From SSEF01 sp964604195 (GTDB taxonomy: Bacteria; Patescibacteriota; Minisyncoccia; Moranbacterales; UBA1568): 15,652 bases of DNA. Position 1 is the stretch's first letter, and the number at the start of each line of letters is the position of its first letter. Under the pieces are notes generated by a model that worked only from the letters and a program-made list of their open reading frames with translations, was not told the origin of the DNA and ran no database searches. This document shows, in pieces, positions 1-5,666 of the stretch. The stretch covers positions 1 through 15,652 of the forward strand of contig CAZRXW010000022.1 in the NCBI GenBank assembly GCA_964604195.1, written 5' to 3'. A program made the translations under genes and the position numbers.

Positions 1-353
1 TACGAGGTCTTCGTGGAAAGGAAATCAGTTGCGATTCAAGGTAGAATGTAGGTTCCTCTAATCCACAGAGGCACAGTATCCGAGCAAGAAGTTGATGTCG
101 TCCCGCTCTGAGCTCGGCAGAGCCAAGTACAACTAACACTATTTGATGCAGTAGCACAAGAAATAGCATCAGACCATCCCTTCCAGTCTTTAGACTAGAG
201 TGCGACCCCCCCGTGCGTTAGCTCGGGGATGAAAGCAGTATTCCCCGCGAAGCGCCAGAGGTGATACCCTGAGCGTAAGCTCAGGGAGATTCACAAAATT
301 CATCGTCACACGAAGAAACGAGAAACACAACCCCGAATTCCTAGGTTTCTAAA
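1..353. other. Gene-free left edge with short palindromes
   Basis: No convincing gene is visible here. The minus strand is open from an ATG at 167-169 to the left edge (56 codons), but the predicted peptide resembles no family I know and has no clear ribosome site. A second minus-strand frame without a start (194 to 36) reads as a Cys/Ser/Trp-rich peptide loosely like the tail of the neighbouring pilin gene. Several small stems are present: 105-110 with 118-123, 185-188 with 193-196, and the cluster at 209-286 listed separately. No rho-independent terminator with a T-run follows the pilin gene, so its transcript may end in this palindromic DNA. Confidence 0.5.
209..286. repeat. Cluster of three short palindromes (REP-like)
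   Basis: Three hairpins lie within 78 bases. The first is CCCCG-T-GC, loop GTTA, GC-T-CGGGG (209-228). The second is a small CGC-GAA-GCG (246-254). The third is a perfect 8-bp stem CCCTGAGC with loop GTAA (267-286). The first and third share an apex of the form GCGTnAGC. CGGGGA at 224-229 can alternatively pair with TCCCCG at 242-247, so the first hairpin has a competing fold. The layout resembles bacterial repetitive extragenic palindromes. Whether copies exist elsewhere in the genome cannot be told from this window. Confidence 0.45.
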
Positions 354-1595
354 TCATGGATTGGAAGAAGGATAACAGGTTGGACCACCATTTAGTACTG
401 CTACATTAGCTTCTGTACAATACAAGAGGGCACTGCCAAAATTAGGCTGAGTATTATCATTAATAGATATTATACCATAAAATTGCGGGAAATCTGCGGA
501 ACATTGGTACTCGTCTTGTGCCCAATAGTATGTCCCAGACCGACACGTTCCTGATGGCACAAAAGCTCTACAGCTAGAAATAACATTCTCTACAGAACAA
601 ACCCACTCCCAAAATGGGGGGAAGCCCGCATAAGAGGGAGGCCTAATCAAAGTACCATGATCTGCACAAAGATTATCTGTTGGAGCATCAAGAGTCGGAA
701 CTTCTATTGCACTCCCACAAGTATATGAACTCTTAGAACAAGAAATGCTATCTATAAGCGACCCATATTCGTCTTTATTATAACAAGACCATTTCCATAG
801 GGGGTAATGAAAACCAAGCGTTTCTTGGTTGACTACCTCACCGTCATTATCACAAGTGAAGTGTATTTCACCACACTTAGAGGTTTCGTCTTTGCATATT
901 CCACAGTCTTCTGGACATATAAAACAATTTTCATTGCCGTCACCGCAGTGACCATTACCACAAGGATTATTGGGGGGCAATGGATTGGGGGGCAATGGAT
1001 TGGGGGGCAATGGATTGGGAGGATTTTCAGGTTCAGGTATTGCTCCCGGTAACCCCTCTCTTCCTGGCTGACCACTCCCTACACTACCAGCACCATTGCC
1101 AATACTTGAGGTATTCCGTTTACCAGTCCAGCCAACCTGAGAGGTGGTATTACAGGTAAAAGTATCCCAGCTGCCATCGGTTTTTACGAGTCCATTGTTG
1201 GCAAAGATCGGGAGGGTAAAGATAAAGTTGACAATGACCCACGCAAGGAGAATGACGACGATACCGATGAGGGAGCCAATAATGCCTTTCTTGGCTGTAG
1301 CCATCATCTCTTCATTCCCAGCCGAGACGATATACATAATAGCCATGGCTACCATAATAGCGATGGCGATAGCGGTCATGAGGTTTCTCAGGAACTTCAC
1401 GACAAAGTTCATGCCAATCAGGAAGTGACACAAAGTGCAGGGGGCTTGATCATCCCAGTTGGTGGCTTGATTATCATCTTGGAGAGCACAGGGGATGAGA
1501 CCAAAGGCAGCAGCTGAAGCTGGCTGTGGAGTGAGGAGAAAAGAAGGAAAGAGCAGCAAAAAAAGCGAGAGGGAGAAAACGAAGCGAGAGAGCAT
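354..1595 (-). CDS. T4SS-type pilin-like membrane protein with Cys-rich tail
   Basis: The 413-residue protein starts with a signal peptide (hydrophobic core about 5-22, cleavage likely near PASA at 25-28). It then has a short Cys-containing segment (C36, C53, C56) and two transmembrane helices (about 64-92 and 104-130) joined by a short polar loop. This is the arrangement of the small VirB2/TrbC-like pilins common in Patescibacteria, which are usually only a little over 100 residues long. Here a long extracellular extension follows: a Gly/Ser linker, a Pro-Asn repeat (about 190-211), a compact Cys cluster (212-234, spacing CxxxxCxxxxxxCxxCxxxxCxxC), and about 175 residues with paired cysteines and WxWxC motifs. 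The start ATG lies about 30 bases below an extended -10 and has no Shine-Dalgarno; the stop is TGA. The gene is probably monocistronic. The pilin assignment is by architecture. The tail could be an adhesin or sensor domain. Confidence 0.7.
   Translation of the reverse strand: MLSRFVFSLSLFLLLFPSFLLTPQPASAAAFGLIPCALQDDNQATNWDDQAPCTLCHFLIGMNFVVKFLRNLMTAIAIAIMVAMAIMYIVSAGNEEMMATAKKGIIGSLIGIVVILLAWVIVNFIFTLPIFANNGLVKTDGSWDTFTCNTTSQVGWTGKRNTSSIGNGAGSVGSGQPGREGLPGAIPEPENPPNPLPPNPLPPNPLPPNNPCGNGHCGDGNENCFICPEDCGICKDETSKCGEIHFTCDNDGEVVNQETLGFHYPLWKWSCYNKDEYGSLIDSISCSKSSYTCGSAIEVPTLDAPTDNLCADHGTLIRPPSYAGFPPFWEWVCSVENVISSCRAFVPSGTCRSGTYYWAQDEYQCSADFPQFYGIISINDNTQPNFGSALLYCTEANVAVLNGGPTCYPSSNP
971..1015. 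repeat. Three perfect 15-bp tandem repeats in the pilin-like gene
   Basis: The plus-strand unit TGGGGGGCAATGGAT occurs three times without a mismatch at 971-985, 986-1000 and 1001-1015, with partial copies on each side. On the coding (minus) strand it encodes a five-residue Asn-Pro-Leu-Pro-Pro unit, forming the linker between the membrane part and the Cys-rich part. Because the unit is a multiple of three, gain or loss of copies would keep the frame. The perfect identity, down to synonymous positions, suggests recent expansion by slippage. Confidence 0.9.
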
Positions 1596-1625
1596 AATAA
1601 TTATTTATTTTAGGAGGATACGTTT

Positions 1626-1634
1626 AGTGTATCA
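1626..1634 (-). promoter_or_regulatory. Extended -10 promoter of the pilin-like gene
   Basis: On the minus strand the sequence reads TGATACACT, an extended -10 (TG, one base, TACACT). A good -35 is not visible at 16-18 bases. Transcription would start near 1619, leaving a leader of about 24 bases before the ATG at 1595. The same TGATAnACT form precedes the neighbouring cyclophilin gene. Confidence 0.5.
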
Positions 1635-1647
1635 CAATACCCTACTC

Positions 1648-1674
1648 AAAAAAGAGTGCTGTCAACACTCTTTT
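1648..1674 (-). terminator. Rho-independent terminator of the cyclophilin gene
   Basis: On the minus strand AAAAGAGTG (1674-1666) pairs with CACTCTTTT (1658-1650) over a 7-base loop, and the T-run extends to six bases (1653-1648). It lies about 37 bases past the stop of the cyclophilin gene and just before the pilin promoter, so it separates the two units. The stem is symmetrical enough to act weakly in the plus direction as well. Confidence 0.75.
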
Positions 1675-1710
1675 CCTCATCCGTCAAAAGATGGCTCTGC
1701 TACTAGAGGA

Positions 1711-2463
1711 CTATTCCTCTTTGACACTGACTGATTTAACAACAACTGGTGTTACTGGTTTGGAGGGCTCGCCCATTTCACTGGCGACAGTAGGGGCAGT
1801 AGCAATGGCGTCCACTACCTCAATTCCTTCTACCACCTCACCAAAAATGACGTAATTTGGCGGGAGAGCATAGTCGGCATGCATAATAAAGAACTGACTG
1901 CCATTGGTATCAGGACCTGCATTAGCCATAGCCAGTGTCCCTCGTTTGTATTCACCCGTAAATGGTTCGTCTTCAAAACGATAGCCCGGACCTCCTCGAC
2001 CAGTTCCCTCTGGATCACCTCCCTGAATCATAAACCCCTTGAGAGTCCGATGAAAGATAGTATCGTCGTAAAATTTCTCTCGAGCCAAGAACACAAAATT
2101 ATTGACTGTCTTTGGTGTCTTGTCAGCGAAAAGCTTGACCGTCATGTTTCCTTTATCAGTTTCCAAAACAGCCGTATATTCTTTCTGAGGATCAATCGTC
2201 ATGGCTGGTGGCGTTGGATACTGTTTCTTGTTCATAGGAGGGGTTTTAGGTAATTCAACTTTTTGAGTGGTCTGCGAATTATTCGTAGTGGCTTTATTCT
2301 CTTGAGGAGTATCTTTTTTGAGCTTATCAAGAGCGAGCGTCTCATCAGGTTTATCTTGGGCTGCCGGTTTATTTTCCCAAGAGCATCCTGAGAGTAGCAC
2401 GAGGGCCCCTCCTAGAAGAGCAAGTGAAACAAACAAAAGTGATTTCTCTTTTTTCATAGGCAT
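1711..2463 (-). CDS. Cyclophilin-type peptidyl-prolyl isomerase lipoprotein
   Basis: The protein is a secreted, lipid-anchored prolyl cis-trans isomerase for protein folding at the outer face of the membrane. Starting at the ATG at 2463 it has 250 residues. It has a basic n-region (KKEK), a hydrophobic stretch, and a lipobox LSGC with the lipidated Cys at 27. A Lys/Thr/Pro/Gln-rich spacer follows to about residue 90, then a full cyclophilin domain. Visible cyclophilin signatures are FHRTLKGFMIQGGDPEGTG, containing the catalytic Arg, and MANAGPDTNGSQFFI. An ATG at 2517 is in frame but lies upstream of the extended -10, so it is unlikely to be transcribed; ATG 2463 or 2457 fits both the promoter and the lipoprotein leader. 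No Shine-Dalgarno is present. The gene has its own terminator and is probably monocistronic. The family call is firm; the substrate proteins are unknown. Confidence 0.93.
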   Translation of the reverse strand: MPMKKEKSLLFVSLALLGGALVLLSGCSWENKPAAQDKPDETLALDKLKKDTPQENKATTNNSQTTQKVELPKTPPMNKKQYPTPPAMTIDPQKEYTAVLETDKGNMTVKLFADKTPKTVNNFVFLAREKFYDDTIFHRTLKGFMIQGGDPEGTGRGGPGYRFEDEPFTGEYKRGTLAMANAGPDTNGSQFFIMHADYALPPNYVIFGEVVEGIEVVDAIATAPTVASEMGEPSKPVTPVVVKSVSVKEE

Positions 2464-2474
2464 ACTTGAAAGAA

Positions 2475-2483
2475 AGTATATCA
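2475..2483 (-). promoter_or_regulatory. Extended -10 promoter, nearly leaderless cyclophilin transcript
   Basis: The minus strand reads TGATATACT, an extended -10 very close to consensus. Only 11 bases separate its last T from the ATG at 2463, so transcription starting about 7 bases downstream would give a leader of roughly 4 bases. No recognisable -35 occurs at normal spacing. This promoter is divergent from the plus-strand promoter at 2525-2553. Confidence 0.6.
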
Positions 2484-2524
2484 CAAAATCGTCTTGCTGC
2501 CGACAGCGCTCTTTCATTCCCCCC

Positions 2525-2553
2525 TTGACTCCCCCTCTTTTTCTTGCTATACT
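2525..2553 (+). promoter_or_regulatory. Sigma70-like promoter of the plus-strand micro-gene
   Basis: TTGACT (2525-2530) and TATACT (2548-2553) are separated by exactly 17 bases, one mismatch from consensus in each hexamer. Transcription would begin near 2560, about 90 bases before the ATG at 2651. It faces away from the cyclophilin promoter. Confidence 0.8.
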
Positions 2554-2570
2554 GAGTATGTTGAATTGAG

Positions 2571-2609
2571 AGCGGGGTGACTCTGGTCACTCCGCTTTCT
2601 CTTTTCTTC
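2571..2609 (+). promoter_or_regulatory. Leader hairpin with pyrimidine tail (possible attenuator)
   Basis: AGCGGGGTGAC (2571-2581) pairs with GTCACTCCGCT (2586-2596) across a TCTG loop: 11 pairs with one G-T wobble. A T-rich tract with interspersed C (TTTCTCTTTTCTTC) follows. It lies between the promoter and the micro-gene, where it could terminate transcription early or serve as a 5' stabilising stem. Its T-tract is less pure than that of the terminator at 2852-2880. Confidence 0.55.
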
Positions 2610-2650
2610 AAGGTCGTACGTTAATAAAAAACAAAAACAAAACATATTCT

Positions 2651-2824
2651 ATGTCAGATACTACTCCTCTGCCTCTCGAGGCTCACACCGAGGGAGATCA
2701 GTGTCCTACCTGTGCTAAGCTCGCTCAGGAAAAACAAGCTAGTGATGAGACATCATTCGCTTTTCTCCTCGCCTTGGTACCGGTGCTCTCTCTCACTTTT
2801 TTTGGTCAGGTTGGACTCCTGTAA
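2651..2824 (+). CDS. 57-residue CxxC membrane micro-protein, unknown function
   Basis: The frame ATG 2651 to TAA 2822 encodes 57 residues. Residues 1-17 are acidic and polar, followed by a C18-P-T-C21 motif, a short Lys/Gln/Ala-rich segment, and one hydrophobic helix (about 38-54, FAFLLALVPVLSLTFFG) at the C-terminus. This suggests a tail-anchored protein with a cytoplasmic metal- or redox-type Cys pair. I do not recognise the family. Support for a real gene comes from its surroundings: an excellent promoter with a leader hairpin upstream and a strong terminator immediately downstream, all on the plus strand, in a window where every other gene is on the minus strand. The leader just before the ATG is A-rich, with no Shine-Dalgarno. 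The alternative is a structured small RNA that happens to contain an open frame. Confidence 0.6.
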   Translation: MSDTTPLPLEAHTEGDQCPTCAKLAQEKQASDETSFAFLLALVPVLSLTFFGQVGLL

Positions 2825-2851
2825 GAGTCCTTCCTCCCCTTATAGGTTCTT

Positions 2852-2880
2852 GCCAGGATGGTCCGATCCTGGCTTTTTTT
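2852..2880 (+). terminator. Rho-independent terminator of the micro-gene
   Basis: GCCAGGAT (2852-2859) and ATCCTGGC (2866-2873) form a perfect 8-bp stem with a 6-base loop, followed by seven T (2874-2880). A smaller stem at 2813-2830 (GGACTC/GAGTCC) holds the micro-gene stop codon in its loop. The last bases of the T-run overlap the stop codon of the convergent sortase gene at 2879-2881. Confidence 0.9.
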
Positions 2881-3562
2881 ATTGGGTGACTTCTTTGGAA
2901 ATACCCTTCCGCACAAGCTCTGCCTGTACGATGAAACGCTTCCAGGTTGTCCCAGCTGGCCAACAGGTCATGAGCGTCAGATGTTCTACCCCTTTCCCTC
3001 CTTCCACATATTCCACTTCATCAGATCGCACTATTTTTTTGTTCGTTACCTGATACGTAAAGAGCTCGCCTTGATACCAAACTTGGACCATGTCCTCGGT
3101 ATCAAGTTTATCCAAGAGATAAAAGACCGCGTTGTACCGAAGTGCCTCGAGCGGACTCGCTCCCGCATGGGCAAAGAGAAAGACATTTCCGAGCTCTCCC
3201 GGCTTGGCCGACCCTCGAGCATGGGCCACACCCTGCGTAAGCGCTTTCTGATACACTCGTGAATCCTGCCAATCAATATCAGCGAGTACTCGGCTATTGG
3301 CACCAATCTTTGGAATCACAATACCAAATGCTCTATCGACTGGTTGTGGTACATCCGAACGCTTGGCTTCCTTTTGTTCAACTGGAGACTGCCACAGGTT
3401 GAGTGGTTTTTCCAGACTTTTACTCGTTGAAAGAAAAAAATAACGCAGTTCTTGATACAACACCGGCAGTACCAGTAGCAAAAGAAACACAGCCGACACC
3501 CTGATACACCAGGTGCCGGCCGTTTCGAGAAGAGTAACTTGTCTATTCGAGAGAGGTGTCAT
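2879..3562 (-). CDS. Sortase
   Basis: A membrane-anchored cysteine transpeptidase that would cleave an LPxTG-like signal and join the protein to an acceptor amine. From ATG 3562 it has 227 residues: a short N-terminal segment, a transmembrane helix (about 22-36), a linker, and the sortase beta-barrel (about 79-220). The three catalytic residues can be seen: H132 in FLFAHAG, C200 in LTLMTCWPAG, and R209 in TTWKRFIV. The TLxTC...R pattern and single N-terminal anchor fit the class D/E type better than class A, but the class is uncertain. The start overlaps the end of the preceding gene by 20 bases, implying translational coupling with the LPLTG protein, its obvious substrate. An in-frame start further upstream (3604) would increase the overlap and adds nothing recognisable. 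Confidence 0.88.
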   Translation of the reverse strand: MTPLSNRQVTLLETAGTWCIRVSAVFLLLLVLPVLYQELRYFFLSTSKSLEKPLNLWQSPVEQKEAKRSDVPQPVDRAFGIVIPKIGANSRVLADIDWQDSRVYQKALTQGVAHARGSAKPGELGNVFLFAHAGASPLEALRYNAVFYLLDKLDTEDMVQVWYQGELFTYQVTNKKIVRSDEVEYVEGGKGVEHLTLMTCWPAGTTWKRFIVQAELVRKGISKEVTQ

Positions 3563-5663
3563 GTGGCTTTCGGGCAAGATACAAACGATATCCCATATAA
3601 CCAATGATCAGCGCGAGAACTCCGAGGAAAGCCGCGAGCCATGGATGCTCACGAAGCCAGCTCTCGGTCTCGGTAGTCACATCCTCAGTCATCTCTCCTA
3701 GTACTGATCCTTCTTCAGGAAGAGCCTCGCCATTAGCTCCTGTTTCCTCAGTATTTTCTGTTTCCACTCCCTGGACAGCTTCGGGAATCCCCGAGGATCC
3801 AGCGGTAGCGAGAGCACCGGTAGCTGTTCCTGGCACCACCACCGTATTTGTTTTGGTGCGGGTTTCTGTTTTGGTTTCAGTATCAACATCAGTATCGCCA
3901 ACAAAACCAGATCCCCTCCCGAAGGCATCCACCGATCGGAGCGCGTAGAAGATATCATCATCACAATCAGGGGCAGTCACGGTAAAACTTCCGTTCGCAT
4001 TCGAACCAATAGCTGTCTCACTCACTTTGGTAGCGCTACTCGCCACAAATGGATTATCAGTGGATCGGTACAGCTCAACCTTCACTGTCTTTCCACCGTC
4101 ATTCGCTGTGGTAAAACTGATTACGTTATCGCAACCCGGATCCTGACGCTCATAATTATATGGAGTCCCCGGCGTACTTGTAGCCACTGTGACACTCACA
4201 TGATCACTCTCTACCATCTCACTCCCCTCACTGGTAGCGGTCGCCTGAATATAAAATTCGTAGTTCCCATCTATTGGAACAACACTTGAATTGACCACAC
4301 AGTCACCAGCATTCCCGCCAAAGGTCGAATCAAGGGTGTAGGTAGCAAAAGGAAGTAGGCTCGCAGTAGTAAAACAGGCAACGCTCATTGGTCTCGCCAG
4401 TACATCGAGCACCCCAAAGCCGATCTTGAAATCTTGCGTAGTCATCACCGATTCTGGCGTTTCTATCTTGGCCGAGAGCGTAGCCGCTGAGGCAAAACTC
4501 GGTACCATACCAAGCCCCAAACAGGCGACCAGTGCCAGAGAACCTACTGTCTTGGCGAGATGTCGCCGAGCCCAAAAGCGCAGTCCTGCCCCAAGCACGA
4601 TCCCACCAATACCAAGAGCCAGAAGCTGCCATGGCACACCCGTTAACGGAAGACCGGTGGAAGCACCGAGGACATACTGGACTTTGGTTTTGGTCTTCCG
4701 CTCAGTCTTTTCCTTCTTCTCCTCATCCAAAGTTACTACTGGCTCATTCACCGGCAGTACTACATTTACATCCGTACCCACAAATGGATCAGTCTCACTA
4801 TTAGCATAGAGCGTCGTGGCTCCAGATACCCCTCGAGCAAAAGCGATATCGCGGTACAAACCAGCATCCTGCGTATTCCTGATGACAGTATCGTACGTAA
4901 GTGTTTTGGTTTCCCCTTCAGTCATATCACCAAGATCCCAGACACCCGGCGAAGCATATTCATGGAGAAAAGGAGCTCCACTCCCACTCCCTGCGACATA
5001 ATCAAACCCCTCAGGTGGGAGATCAGTTACCGTTACATCCTCAACTGGTCCACCCAGAGCCGTCACCTCGAGCGTGTAGCCCACCGTATTCCCCGGCACC
5101 TCATCAGTCACGCTATCATTGAATTTCCGCAGCACCAATCTCGGTGATTCATCCACTGCTTCGATATCGAGCGTGAGATCAAACACTACCTGGGTACGTT
5201 GGTATTCATTGCCCGCATTGATATCAAACTCTACTGCTATCTCATACTGGTAGGTATCATTACCTGGAAGTGATCCAAGAGGGACCACCAGGGCATCGAG
5301 ATCAGCCAACTTCACTGCTCCAGGAGGCGTTACCAGAGTATTAGTCGTCAGATTTTTGATACGTACCTTGAGCATTTTCTCCAGTTCAAAGCCAGAAACA
5401 TGAACAATCTGCCCATCAGCATCAAGATCAAAACGGAGAGCGATATCTTGAGGGAGTGCCGTCAAATTCTTGACCGTTAGCGTCCGTGTAAACTGGTCAC
5501 CGGGAAGAATATTTCCTTCTACGATAATTGGGTTGTTCGTCCCACTAATCTCGACCACATCAATAAGGTCTGGATCAATGGCCTGCGCAGGCGTCACCCA
5601 ACCCAAAGCTATCCCCACAAGGAGGAGTATCATTGGTCCGGAAGAGAAAAATCGTGTACGCAT
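3543..5663 (-). CDS. Tandem surface protein: DUF11 part with LPLTG, then a second secreted part
   Basis: This 706-residue frame reads as two exported proteins in one. Residues 1-28 are a signal peptide ending in AQA. Residues about 30-165 form a beta-rich region ending in a NEYQ motif and resembling the SipW/TasA-associated fold. About 172-270 is a DUF11 repeat domain, followed by a charged Lys/Thr/Glu linker. Then comes LPLTG at 338-342, a hydrophobic helix (344-361) and RRH at 366-368, a textbook C-terminal sorting signal but internal. A second hydrophobic stretch (373-387) ends in A391-S-A393, a typical signal-peptidase site. Residues 394-600 look like Ig/FnIII-type beta domains with cysteine pairs, followed by a Thr/Lys/Glu linker and a final transmembrane helix (about 678-698). 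The ATG lies 3 bases after the lamin-tail gene's stop, so the two are probably co-translated. Domain boundaries are estimates. Confidence 0.75.
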   Translation of the reverse strand: MRTRFFSSGPMILLLVGIALGWVTPAQAIDPDLIDVVEISGTNNPIIVEGNILPGDQFTRTLTVKNLTALPQDIALRFDLDADGQIVHVSGFELEKMLKVRIKNLTTNTLVTPPGAVKLADLDALVVPLGSLPGNDTYQYEIAVEFDINAGNEYQRTQVVFDLTLDIEAVDESPRLVLRKFNDSVTDEVPGNTVGYTLEVTALGGPVEDVTVTDLPPEGFDYVAGSGSGAPFLHEYASPGVWDLGDMTEGETKTLTYDTVIRNTQDAGLYRDIAFARGVSGATTLYANSETDPFVGTDVNVVLPVNEPVVTLDEEKKEKTERKTKTKVQYVLGASTGLPLTGVPWQLLALGIGGIVLGAGLRFWARRHLAKTVGSLALVACLGLGMVPSFASAATLSAKIETPESVMTTQDFKIGFGVLDVLARPMSVACFTTASLLPFATYTLDSTFGGNAGDCVVNSSVVPIDGNYEFYIQATATSEGSEMVESDHVSVTVATSTPGTPYNYERQDPGCDNVISFTTANDGGKTVKVELYRSTDNPFVASSATKVSETAIGSNANGSFTVTAPDCDDDIFYALRSVDAFGRGSGFVGDTDVDTETKTETRTKTNTVVVPGTATGALATAGSSGIPEAVQGVETENTEETGANGEALPEEGSVLGEMTEDVTTETESWLREHPWLAAFLGVLALIIGYMGYRLYLARKPHDTSLE

Positions 5664-5666
5664 ACT

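Noticed and set aside
1..169. Minus-strand open frame from ATG 169 running off the left edge
   Set aside because: Only 56 codons are visible, the peptide matches nothing I know, and a competing frame looks equally plausible. Kept only as a note.
1660..1665. TTGACA on the minus strand as -35 of the pilin promoter
   Set aside because: It lies in the loop of the cyclophilin terminator and is 20 or more bases from any usable -10, too far for normal spacing; the extended -10 at 1626-1634 explains the start better.
4485..4598. Separate gene beginning at GTG 4598 inside the 706-residue frame
   Set aside because: It would give a good signal peptide, but the frame is continuous with no stop and no clear ribosome site, so I list one gene and mention the alternative as part of the finding.
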